The translations under genes were made by a program, and so were the position numbers. Below are positions 9,668 through 19,599 of a stretch of DNA of 64,000 nt, piece after piece. The DNA comes from Streptomyces cinnamoneus. GTDB lineage: Bacteria; Actinomycetota; Actinomycetes; Streptomycetales; Streptomycetaceae. The notes below the pieces were generated by a model. It did no database searches. It was not told the DNA's origin and saw nothing but the letters and a program-made list of their open reading frames with translations. The stretch spans positions 62,001 through 126,000 of the forward strand of contig NZ_BMVB01000017.1 of assembly GCF_014650495.1 (NCBI RefSeq), in the 5' to 3' direction. Within the stretch, counting starts at the first letter, position 1. Each line of letters starts with the position of its first letter.

Positions 9668-11323
9668 GTGAAGAGTGTGAGCGTGGCCGTGGTCGAGGCG
9701 GCGCGTGCCGGGGACCCGGCGGCACAGGACGAGCTCGTCGCCCTCCACCTGCCGTTGGTCTACAACATCGTCGGCCGGGCCCTGAACGGCCACGCGGACG
9801 TCGACGACGTGGTGCAGGAGACCATGCTCCGCGTCATAGGCGGCCTCGACGGCCTCCGCGACCCGGCGAGCTTCCGCTCCTGGCTCGTGGCGATCACCAT
9901 GAACCAGATACGCAGCCACTGCCGGGAGGACCGCCCCGAGGCCCCCGTCAGTGGCTTGCAGGAAGTGGTCGGCGAAGTCGCCGACCCCGAGGCCGACTTC
10001 GTCGACCTGACCATCGTCCGGCTCGGCCTGGAGGGCCAGCGCCGGGAGGCCGCCGAGGCCACCCGCTGGCTCGACGAGGGCGAGCAGGAGGTCCTGTCCC
10101 TGTGGTGGCTGGAGGCCGCCGGCGAGCTGCAGCGCGCCGAGGTCGCCACCGCCCTGGAGCTGACCCCGCAGCACACGGCCGTCCGCATCCAGCGCACCAA
10201 GGCCCAGCTGGACATCGCCCGGGGCGTGGTGCAGGCCCTCGCCGCGCACCCGCGCTGCCCCCGCCTCGCCGAGGTCGTCGCCCACTGGGACGGCGTCCCC
10301 TCCGCGCTGTGGCGCAAGCGCATAGCCCGGCACGTGCGCGAGTGCGGCCGCTGCACCGGCGCCCTGTCGGCGCTCGTCCCCGCCGAGGGGCTGCTGGTCG
10401 GCCTCGGACTGGTGCCGGTCGGCGCCGCGCTGCTCGCCCGCTGGGGCGGCGGAGCGGGGCTGCACACCCAGTCCGTCGCCCACACCGCCCCGCTCGGCAC
10501 CCCCGCCGCGTCCCACGCCTCGCACGCCGCCCGGCCCCGGGGCCGTCGCGCTGCCGGCCGGCAGCACGGCGGCGGTCACCGCGCGGCCGGCGGCCGCTCC
10601 CGCACCACCCGGCGCGTCGTCATCGGCGCGGGCATCCTGGCGATCGTCGCGGGCGGCGTGCTGGGCGGCAGCCACTTCTTCGGGGGTTCCGACGACACCA
10701 CCGTCGCCGAGGCCGCCGACGCCACACAGCTGGGGCAGCAGAGCGCCAGGGAGCCGTCGCCGCTGCGCACCGGGGCCTCCGCCTCCGCCTCGGCGTCCGC
10801 CTCCGCGAGCCCCTCGCCGAGCCCCTCGGCCTCCACCGCCAAGCCCTCCGCCTCGGCGTCCCGCTCCGCGAGCCCCGAACCCGAGCGCACGGCCGCCCGC
10901 ACCGAGAAGCCGGCCCCCAAGCCGCCCGCCAACCCGGGCGGCGGCTCCCTCGCCCAGCAGGTCGTCGCCCTCGTCAACGCCGAGCGCGCCAAGGCCGGCT
11001 GCCCGGTCGTGAGCTCCAACAGCCTCCTCGACGCCGCCGCCCAGGGCCACTCCGACGACATGGCGGCCCGCGGCTTCTTCGACCACACCAACCCCGACGG
11101 CAAGGGCCCCGGCGAGCGCGTCACCGCCGCCGGCTACAAGTGGAGCACCTACGGCGAGAACATCGCCTACGGCCAGCAGACCGCCTCCGCGGTCATGGAC
11201 TCCTGGATGAACAGCTCGGGCCACCGCAAGAACATCCTCAACTGCTCCTTCAAGGAGATCGGCATCGGCATCAACAAGGCGCCCGGCGGTCCCCGCTGGA
11301 CGCAGGTCTTCGGCGCGCGCTGA
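9668..11323 (+). CDS. Sigma-70-like region fused to a membrane anchor and extracytoplasmic CAP/SCP domain
   Basis: A 551-residue fusion. Residues about 10-75 resemble sigma-70 region 2 (HADVDDVVQETMLRVIGGL, SFRSWLVAITMNQIRSH), and about 130-170 resemble a region-4 HTH. Next come a cysteine-containing zinc-finger-like stretch (HVRECGRCTGAL), a single transmembrane helix (VVIGAGILAIVAGGVLGG, about 320-340), an Ala-Ser-Pro low-complexity linker and a C-terminal CAP/SCP (YkwD-like) domain (about 430-551: ALVNAERAKAGC, GENIAYGQQT, GHRKNILNCSFKEIGIG). The start is GTG at 9668. The topology puts the sigma-like part in the cytoplasm and the CAP domain outside, suggesting a membrane-tethered regulator or a domesticated sigma module. 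No separate anti-sigma gene is adjacent. Confidence 0.85.
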   Translation: MKSVSVAVVEAARAGDPAAQDELVALHLPLVYNIVGRALNGHADVDDVVQETMLRVIGGLDGLRDPASFRSWLVAITMNQIRSHCREDRPEAPVSGLQEVVGEVADPEADFVDLTIVRLGLEGQRREAAEATRWLDEGEQEVLSLWWLEAAGELQRAEVATALELTPQHTAVRIQRTKAQLDIARGVVQALAAHPRCPRLAEVVAHWDGVPSALWRKRIARHVRECGRCTGALSALVPAEGLLVGLGLVPVGAALLARWGGGAGLHTQSVAHTAPLGTPAASHASHAARPRGRRAAGRQHGGGHRAAGGRSRTTRRVVIGAGILAIVAGGVLGGSHFFGGSDDTTVAEAADATQLGQQSAREPSPLRTGASASASASASASPSPSPSASTAKPSASASRSASPEPERTAARTEKPAPKPPANPGGGSLAQQVVALVNAERAKAGCPVVSSNSLLDAAAQGHSDDMAARGFFDHTNPDGKGPGERVTAAGYKWSTYGENIAYGQQTASAVMDSWMNSSGHRKNILNCSFKEIGIGINKAPGGPRWTQVFGAR

Positions 11324-11354
11324 CCGGCGCGCCGGCCCGGCGCGCACGGTCAGC
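11319..11354. terminator. Bidirectional hairpin between sigma-CAP gene and sdhB
   Basis: GCTGACCG (11319-11326) pairs with CGGTCAGC (11347-11354), with a further GC stem inside it. The hairpin contains both convergent stop codons. No T-run; likely a shared terminator of the kind common in high-GC actinomycetes. Confidence 0.5.
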
Positions 11355-12098
11355 GTCCCCGTCCGCCCTTGACCACCGCCCGCAGGTACTCGCGGTTCAT
11401 GTGGGCGATGGACTGCAGCGGGATGCCCTTGGGGCAGGCCGTGGCGCACTCCCCGGTGTTGGTGCAGCCGCCGAAGCCCTCGTCGTCCATGGCCGCCACC
11501 ATGTCCAGCACCCGGGACCCGCGCTCCGGGGCGCCCTGCGGCAGCACGTTGAGGTGCACCACCTTCGCCGAGGTGAAGAGCATGGCCGAGCCGTTCGGGC
11601 AGGCGGCCACGCAGGCGCCGCACCCGATGCACTCGGCGTGCTCGAAGGCCAGGTCGGCCACCGCCTTCGGCACGGGCGTGGCATGGGCCTCCGGCGCCGA
11701 TCCGGTCGGTACGGACACGTAGCCGCCGGAGCCGATGACCCGGTCGAACGCCGAACGGTCGACGACCAGGTCCTTGACGACCGGGAACGCGGCGGCCCGC
11801 CAGGGCTCGACGTCGATCGTGTCGCCGTCGCGGAAGTGCCGCATGTGGAGCTGGCAGGTGGTGGTGCGCTCGGGGCCGTGCGCCCGGCCGTTGATGACCA
11901 TGCCGCAGGCGCCGCAGATGCCCTCGCGGCAGTCGTGGTCGAAGGCGACCGGCTCGTCGCCGGAGAGGATCAGCTCCTCGTTGAGGTGGTCGAGCATCTC
12001 CAGGAAGGACATGTCCTCGCTGATGCCCGTGACCTCGTAGGTGGTCATGGCCCCCGGAGCCTCGGGGGTGCGCTGGCGCCAGATGCGCAGGGTGAGGT

Positions 12099-12102
<4 letters not shown>
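11350..12102 (-). CDS. sdhB: Succinate dehydrogenase/fumarate reductase iron-sulfur subunit
   Basis: The 250-residue electron-transfer subunit of membrane-bound complex II. It carries the [2Fe-2S] cysteines in DCREGICGACGM with a later cysteine in TTTCQLHM. The ferredoxin-like clusters are ECIGCGACVAACPNGS and GGCTNTGECATACPKGIP. The GTG start at 12102 overlaps the sdhA stop by four bases (GTGA), so the two are coupled. Its sequence resembles the shorter actinobacterial type with a single cytochrome b subunit (sdhCAB order) rather than sdhCDAB. Confidence 0.95.
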
Positions 12103-14053
<1,951 letters not shown>

Positions 14054-14054
<1 letters not shown>

Positions 14055-14758
14055 CAGCTCACGACTCCAGTCAGGACGCCGACGGGGATGGCGATGAAGC
14101 CGCAGGTCAAAAGGGCCGCGAGGCCGTTGGCGAGGAACTTCAGTGCCCGGTCGCGGCGCGGCGAGCCGGCGCCGAGGGTCTGCGCCGCGCTCCAGAAGCC
14201 GTGCCGGACGTGCAGCCCGAGGGCGAGCATCGCCGCGATGTAGAAGGCGGAGACGTACCAGCGGTCGAAGGAGGCGACGAGGTTCTCGTACGGCCGGCCC
14301 TCCTGCGCGTTGGGGTTCACGGTGAGGGTGGTGAGGTCGAGGACGTGCCAGACGATGAACAGGCCGAGGATCACCCCGCCCCAGCGCATGGTGCGCGTCG
14401 CGTAACTGGCCCGCGGTCGCTTGTGCGCGTACTTCGCGGGCCGGGCGGCGAGGTCGCGACGGCTGAGCTGGTACGCGGCCACGCCGTGCAGCACCACGGA
14501 GACGGACAGGGCCGCGCGGGCCGCCCACAGGAACCACTCGCGGTGCAGGAACGGCTCGCCGACGGTGCGGATCCAGTGGCCGTAGTGGTTGAACTCGCCG
14601 GCGCCGAAGAACACCTTCAGATTGCCCATCATGTGGGCCACCAGGTACGCCAGCATGATCAGGCCGGTGACGGCCATGACCGCCTTCTTGCCGACGGTCG
14701 AACGCCACACGGAGCCGATGAGGGACGGGGGCCGTGCCGTCCGGGTCGCCAGTGCCAT
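14054..14758 (-). CDS. sdhC: Succinate dehydrogenase cytochrome b subunit
   Basis: A 234-residue membrane anchor with five predicted transmembrane helices that binds haem b and menaquinone. The histidines likely to ligand haem lie in YLVAHMMGNLK, VVLHGVAAYQL, FIVWHVLDL and LGLHVRHGFWS, matching the single-subunit diheme fold of Bacillus/actinobacterial enzymes. The ATG at 14758 lies 87 bp from the divergent LysR gene. First gene of sdhCAB. Confidence 0.92.
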
Positions 14759-14845
14759 GACCACGACGCTAGGCAGCCGCCCCTCGATGCGTCCAAGACA
14801 TGGCCTAGCTGGTTTCCATAGGCAGCGGCTATCTATCGTGGTGGG

Positions 14846-15739
14846 GTGCAATTCCAGCAGCTCCGCTACTTCGCCACGGTCGCCGAGGTGCGGCACTTCA
14901 CCCGGGCCGCCGAGGCGCTGCACGTCGCCCAGCCCTCGCTCTCCCAGCAGATCCGGGCCCTGGAGCGGGAGCTGGGCGCCGAGCTCTTCCACCGCGCCCG
15001 CGGGAACATCACCCTCACCGACGCCGGCGAGGCGCTGCTGCCGCTGGCCCGCCGGATCCTCGCCGACACCGAGACGGCCCGCCGCGAGGTGCAGGAGGTC
15101 GCCCAGCTGCGCCGGGGGCGGGTGCGGCTGGGCGCGCCGCCGAGCCTGTGCGCGAGCCTCGTGCCGGACGTCCTGCGCACCTACCACGCGCGGTTCCCCG
15201 GCATCGAGCTGCACGTCGAGGAGGGCGGCTCGCAGGACCTGGTCCGCCGCCTCGCCGACGGCGGCCTCGACCTCGCCCTGGTCATCACCCCGCTGGGCGC
15301 GGCCGCCCCCGCCCTGGCGACCGCGGAACTCCTGCGCGAGGACCTCGTCGTGGTCTCGGCACCCTCCGGCCCGCCGCCCGTCCGGCGCCGGCGCATGCGC
15401 GTCGAGGAGCTCCGGGACCGCCCGCTGGTGATGTTCCGCCGCGGCTACGACCTGCGCGAGATCACCGTCGCCGCGTGCCGGGCCGCCGGCTTCGAGCCGT
15501 CGTTCACCGTCGAGGGCGGCGAGATGGACGCCGTCCTCGGTTTCGTCCGCGCCGGGCTGGGCCTCGCCGTGGTCCCCGGCATGGTCGCGGCCCGCTCCGG
15601 ACTGCGCGTCACCCCCTTCGAGGGCGACCGCATGCGCCGGACCGTCGCCATCGCCCACCGCAAGGACGCGGCACCGCCGCGCGCGGCGCGCGAGCTGCGG
15701 CGCGTGCTGCTGGAGCACCCGGAGGCGACGGGCGGCTGA
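14846..15739 (+). CDS. LysR-family transcriptional regulator
   Basis: A 297-residue LysR-type regulator. The N-terminal winged HTH (about 1-60) contains LRYFATVAEVRHFTRAAEAL and QPSLSQQIRALE. It is followed by a periplasmic-binding-like effector domain (about 90-295). It starts with GTG at 14846. It is divergent from sdhCAB with only 87 bp between, the usual place for a LysR regulator of that operon, so control of sdhCAB and itself is likely. Effector unknown. Confidence 0.92.
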   Translation: MQFQQLRYFATVAEVRHFTRAAEALHVAQPSLSQQIRALERELGAELFHRARGNITLTDAGEALLPLARRILADTETARREVQEVAQLRRGRVRLGAPPSLCASLVPDVLRTYHARFPGIELHVEEGGSQDLVRRLADGGLDLALVITPLGAAAPALATAELLREDLVVVSAPSGPPPVRRRRMRVEELRDRPLVMFRRGYDLREITVAACRAAGFEPSFTVEGGEMDAVLGFVRAGLGLAVVPGMVAARSGLRVTPFEGDRMRRTVAIAHRKDAAPPRAARELRRVLLEHPEATGG

Positions 15740-15766
15740 CCCCGCTCACCCCGGGGCGCCCTCCGT

Positions 15767-17014
15767 TCAGCCGGCCGCCCGGCCTGCGACCACCGCCAGG
15801 CACGCCTCGGCCCGGTCGGCGTCCATCAGCCACTCCTGGTAACCGGCGGGGTCGGCGAAGCCGTTGACGTAGCGGTGCGCGAGCGCCGGGTGCTCGGCGG
15901 CCGCCGCCAGCACGTGCTGCACGTGCTCGGGCATCGGGGCGTCCAGCACCATGTTCGTGAACGCCGTGGTGTGCCGGGCGTGCTCCCACCAGCCGGCGAA
16001 CGTCTCGTGCATCCACGCCCGGTCGAACGGCCGGTCGCCGCGCTCCAGGACCGACTGCAGGTAGCGGTCGGCGCAGCGCGCGGCGTTGTTCGACCCCTGC
16101 CCGGTGATGGGGTCGTTGAGGACGACCGCGTCCGCCATGCCCAGGACGTACGAGCCCGGCGCCACCTCCGCGACCGGGTGCCGCACCACCGGCACCAGGG
16201 CGCCGGTGAGCAGGGCCCCCGCGTCGGTGGGCACGGCGTCCGCGCACCGTTCGTACTCCCAGGGCGCGTACGAGCGCAGCAGCTGCAACGTGCGTTCCAG
16301 CGCGGCCGCCGGGTCGCCCACGCCCTGCCAGCAGTCGAACGGGCCGCCCGGGCAGCCCTCCCACAGCAGGATGTCGCAGGGCCCGGACGCCGTCAGCGCG
16401 GGCAGCACGAGGAACTCCCCGGTCCCCGGGAAGGCGCACATGCGCAGGTACGTGGCCGCCGGCCCGGGGGCCGGCCGGGCGCCGTGCACGTAGAGGCAGG
16501 CCAGGGCGCGCTTGGGGACCTCGTACGGGCTGTGCCGCTCGTCCCGTCCGAAGACGTGCCCCAGCGGTCCGTGCCCGGAGGCGATCAGCGTCAGGTCGTG
16601 GGCGGCCGCCAGGCCCGCCAGCTCCTCGGCGGCGACGTTGCGGTACTCCACCCGGCCGCCGCGCTCCTCCAGCAGCTCCAGCCAGCGGGCGGTCTTCACC
16701 CGCTGGTCCACCGAGCGGGCGGGCTCGTCCAGGGCGGCGCTGATGGATCGTTTCGGCGGGATGCCCGGCGCGTCGACCCGGCTGATCTGCAGGCCCTCGA
16801 CCGGCGGGGTCTGCGCGTCCCACAGGTTCAGGCCCAGCTCGCGCTCCAGCGCCAGCGCCGGGCCGTACATCAGCTGCGTGGACAGCACCCGGCCGTCCCG
16901 GATCTCCTGGGGCGTACGGGCGGAGAGGACGGTCACCTCGTGGCCGGCCGCCCGCAGCCCCAGGGCCAGCTGCAGGCCCGCCTGCCCCGCGCCGACGATC
17001 GCGATCCTGCGCAT
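15767..17014 (-). CDS. StyA-like (styrene/indole) FAD-dependent monooxygenase
   Basis: A 415-residue group E flavin monooxygenase oxygenase component that would epoxidise an alkene or indole-like ring using reduced FAD. It has the N-terminal Rossmann motif IAIVGAGQAGLQLALGL and, near residue 290, the second FAD motif GMADAVVLNDPITGQGSNNA, diagnostic for StyA homologues. GGAGG precedes the ATG at 17014. No StyB-like flavin reductase is adjacent, so reduced FAD must come from elsewhere. It is divergent from a degenerate polyprenyl-synthase homologue, a pairing that suggests a small terpenoid or indole pathway. Substrate is not predictable. Confidence 0.82.
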   Translation of the reverse strand: MRRIAIVGAGQAGLQLALGLRAAGHEVTVLSARTPQEIRDGRVLSTQLMYGPALALERELGLNLWDAQTPPVEGLQISRVDAPGIPPKRSISAALDEPARSVDQRVKTARWLELLEERGGRVEYRNVAAEELAGLAAAHDLTLIASGHGPLGHVFGRDERHSPYEVPKRALACLYVHGARPAPGPAATYLRMCAFPGTGEFLVLPALTASGPCDILLWEGCPGGPFDCWQGVGDPAAALERTLQLLRSYAPWEYERCADAVPTDAGALLTGALVPVVRHPVAEVAPGSYVLGMADAVVLNDPITGQGSNNAARCADRYLQSVLERGDRPFDRAWMHETFAGWWEHARHTTAFTNMVLDAPMPEHVQHVLAAAAEHPALAHRYVNGFADPAGYQEWLMDADRAEACLAVVAGRAAG

Positions 17015-17300
17015 GGTTGCCTCCGAAAGCCGGTTCGTCCCGTGGCCCGCCCCCCGTTGTAACCGTCCACGGCGCGCGCTGTACAGACGGCACGCACGGG
17101 CCGCCAGGACCGTCACCCCCGTCCGTACCGGTGGTGGCCGAAAAGCGGACGGAGCCGCCCTGGTTGGCAGGAAACCGGCGCTTCCCGCCCGTGCGGCCGG
17201 GGCAGCCTCCTGGCCGGTCACCTTCCGCCGTCGAGCGCGGAGCCGCCGCCCGCCAGGGTCGGCCGAAGGCCGTAACCCGGAACACCAGGGAGGCACCACG

Positions 17301-18269
17301 ATGACGCAGCAGCACCGGCCGGCGGGCCCGTCCGCACCCTCCGCCCCCGCGCCCCCGCTCCAGCGTGCCCGGATGCTCGACCGCGTCGAGGAACGGCTGC
17401 ACGGCCTCTTCGAGGAGGAGCACCGGCACTGGCGCACGGCCGACGCCCGCGGCGCCGGCCTGATCGAGTCCCTGGCCGCCTTCGTGACCGCCGGCGGGGA
17501 CCGGGCCCGCCCGCTGGTCCTCCTCACCGGCTACCTCGCCGCGGGCGGCGAGGCGGCCTCCGACGAGGCCGTCGACATCGCCGCCGCCCTCGAACTCCTC
17601 GACACCTGCACCCTCATACGCGCCGACGTCCGCGACGACGCAGCCCTGCGCAGGGGCATCCCCACGCTGCACGTCAGCCGCGCCACCGAGCACGAGCAGG
17701 GCGGCTGGGCGGGCGACTCCCGGCGCTTCGGCGACTCCACCGCCACGCTCGCCGGCGACCTCGCCCTCGCCCTCGCCGACCGGCTCGCGGCCCACCTGCC
17801 CGGCGACGTCCGGCCGCTGTGGGACGAACTGCGGCTGCAGCGCGCCATCGGCTCGTACGCGCACGAGGCCGTGGCCGCCGAGTACCTCGACGACCCCTGG
17901 CCCGGACGCTGCGTCTCCGGCTGCGACCGGGGCTGCACGGCCGGCTGGTATGCGCTGCGCCACCCGCTGCGCCTGGGCGCGGCCCTCGCCGGACGTCCCG
18001 ACCTCGGGGCCTCCTTCGACGCCTACGCCCGGCCGCTGCACGCGGCCTGGCGGCTGCGCGGGTTCCTGGAGGGCGGGCCGGAGTACGCGTGGAACGCCCA
18101 GCTCATGCGGGAGCTGCTGCTGGACCCGCAGGAGCGCGGGGCGACCGAGGAGCTGATCGAGGACTGCGTGGAGCGGGCGTGCCGGGTGGCGGCGGGCCTG
18201 TCGCTGGCGGCGGGCTGGCGCGAGGAACTGGCGGTGTTCGCCGCGCGGGTGGCCGCGCAGGACGGGTGA
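17301..18269 (+). CDS. Degenerate polyprenyl-synthetase-like protein
   Basis: A 322-residue all-helical protein resembling isoprenyl diphosphate synthases, but with altered metal sites. Where functional enzymes have the first Asp-rich motif (DDxxD), this one reads TLIRADVRDDAALRRG, lacking the first aspartate. The region expected to hold the second motif reads AAWRLRGFLEGGPEYA and has no Asp cluster. The family's basic segment is reduced to GGDRARPLVLL, similar to the canonical GGKRMRPLL. Chain elongation is therefore doubtful; it may be a regulatory partner, a terpene-cyclase-like or a prenyl-binding protein. ATG at 17301 follows GGGAGGCACC. Divergent from the StyA-like gene and convergent with the PPTase gene. 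Confidence 0.65.
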   Translation: MTQQHRPAGPSAPSAPAPPLQRARMLDRVEERLHGLFEEEHRHWRTADARGAGLIESLAAFVTAGGDRARPLVLLTGYLAAGGEAASDEAVDIAAALELLDTCTLIRADVRDDAALRRGIPTLHVSRATEHEQGGWAGDSRRFGDSTATLAGDLALALADRLAAHLPGDVRPLWDELRLQRAIGSYAHEAVAAEYLDDPWPGRCVSGCDRGCTAGWYALRHPLRLGAALAGRPDLGASFDAYARPLHAAWRLRGFLEGGPEYAWNAQLMRELLLDPQERGATEELIEDCVERACRVAAGLSLAAGWREELAVFAARVAAQDG

Positions 18270-18294
18270 GGCCGCGCCCGGCTCCGGGCCCCGC

Positions 18295-18978
18295 TCAGCC
18301 CGCGGCCGGGACCGCTATCGCCGTCACGATCAGGCCGTCGGCCACCATCCAGCGGCCCTCGAAGCCCGACAGGCGGCCTCCGGTGGCGGTGCGCAGCGGC
18401 TCCGGCGTCAGGATCCGGGCCGAGAAGGTCCGCCGCTCGGCGTCCACCTCGATCACCGCGTCCTGGAAGTCCAGCCAGAGGCGGGTGAGGGGGAACCACG
18501 CCTTGTAGACGCTCTCCTTGGCGCTGAAGACCAGGCGGTCCCAGCTCACCTCCGGCCGCTCGGCCTGCAGGCGGGCCAGCCAGTCGTGCTCCTCGGGCCG
18601 CGTCACCAGGTCCCGCACCCCGCCCTCGGGCAGCGGCGCGTTGGGCTCGGCGTCCAGCCCGATGGCGGTCACGTCGGTGCTGCGGGCCACGGCCGCGGCC
18701 CGGTAGCCCGCGCAGTGCGTCATGCTGCCGACGACGCCGGACGGCCACTGCGGTGCGCCGCGCTGCCCCGGGACGATGGGGCCCGGGGCGATGCCGAGGC
18801 GGCCCAGGGCGGTGCGGGCGCAGGCCCGCACGGTGGTGAACTCGTTGCGCCGTTTCGCCACGGCCCGGGCGATCAGCGCCTCTTCCTCGGGGAAGAGCGC
18901 AAAAGCGCCGGCCTGGCCGGCGAGGTCGTCGAAAGCCTCGGAGCTCTCGACGGGTGAGGGCAGCAGGGTGCCGATCAT
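18295..18978 (-). CDS. Sfp/EntD-type 4'-phosphopantetheinyl transferase
   Basis: A 227-residue PPTase that transfers phosphopantetheine from CoA to carrier-protein serines. Visible motifs are WPSGVVGSMTHCAGY (motif 1), AIGLDAEPNAPL with the metal-binding Asp and Glu, and WDRLVFSAKESVYKAW (motif 3). The EntD-like C-A-G-Y and WFPLT segments fit the Sfp/EntD group able to serve PKS and NRPS carriers. The ATG at 18978 gives a family-sized protein. It lies about 14 kb from the cluster ACP and may activate the ACP and the T domains of this window, but this is inference from proximity. Confidence 0.9.
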   Translation of the reverse strand: MIGTLLPSPVESSEAFDDLAGQAGAFALFPEEEALIARAVAKRRNEFTTVRACARTALGRLGIAPGPIVPGQRGAPQWPSGVVGSMTHCAGYRAAAVARSTDVTAIGLDAEPNAPLPEGGVRDLVTRPEEHDWLARLQAERPEVSWDRLVFSAKESVYKAWFPLTRLWLDFQDAVIEVDAERRTFSARILTPEPLRTATGGRLSGFEGRWMVADGLIVTAIAVPAAG

Positions 18979-19211
18979 CTTCGCCCATCCGTCTCGTGCC
19001 GATCTTCGGACTGGAACCCTGCCAGCCGGAAAGCCAATGGGGAAACCCCTATTGCTGTTGATCGTCCCACACCGGTCACGCATTCGGCCCAAACCGGGGT
19101 CACCCGGTCGCTTCACGGACGAAACCTTTGTCACTTTCGCACGTTGATCCGGACTCCCGGCCGTAACCGTCCGGGTGCTCGTCCCGTACGTCCAAGCAAA
19201 GGTGTCTCCCC

Positions 19212-19451
19212 ATGTCACGAATCGTCAGGGCAGCAGCCATCACCGTCGCTGTGGGCGCCACTCTCGCCGGCGTGGCCGGCGGTGCGGTCGCCGACTCCGG
19301 AGCCAAGGGGGCGGCTGTCGGATCCCCGGGTGTCATCTCGGGCAACGTCATCCAGATCCCGATCCACATCCCGATCAACCTCTGCGGCAACACGATCAAC
19401 ATCGTCGGCCTGCTCAACCCCGCGTCCGGCAACGTCTGCCTCAGCGACTGA
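19212..19451 (+). CDS. Short chaplin (surface-active aerial hyphae protein)
   Basis: A 79-residue secreted protein with a signal peptide (about 1-27, cleaved near GGAVADSG) and one chaplin domain: GSPGVISGNVIQIPIHIPIN, then CGNTINIVG and GNVCLSD. The two cysteines in the mature part can form the intramolecular bridge of short chaplins, and there is no sortase signal, so it is of the small, non-anchored type. Chaplins assemble into amyloid-like films on aerial hyphae and spores, a strong marker for Streptomyces and relatives. Not linked to the flanking genes. Confidence 0.95.
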   Translation: MSRIVRAAAITVAVGATLAGVAGGAVADSGAKGAAVGSPGVISGNVIQIPIHIPINLCGNTINIVGLLNPASGNVCLSD

Positions 19452-19599
19452 CGACGGCCGACGCGTTCGACGCGTGCATGGCGCTCCCGGCGAACGGCCG
19501 GAGGGCGCCATGCGCCGTTTCCGGCCCCGTAGTTCGATCATTACTTTGTGTATATATGCACGTTCGGGGGAATACGGGTAGCAGGGGCAGGGGGGCGAC

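Noticed and set aside
17301..18269. Annotation as a functional GGPP/FPP synthase
   Set aside because: Both Asp-rich motifs are defective, so normal prenyl transfer is unlikely.
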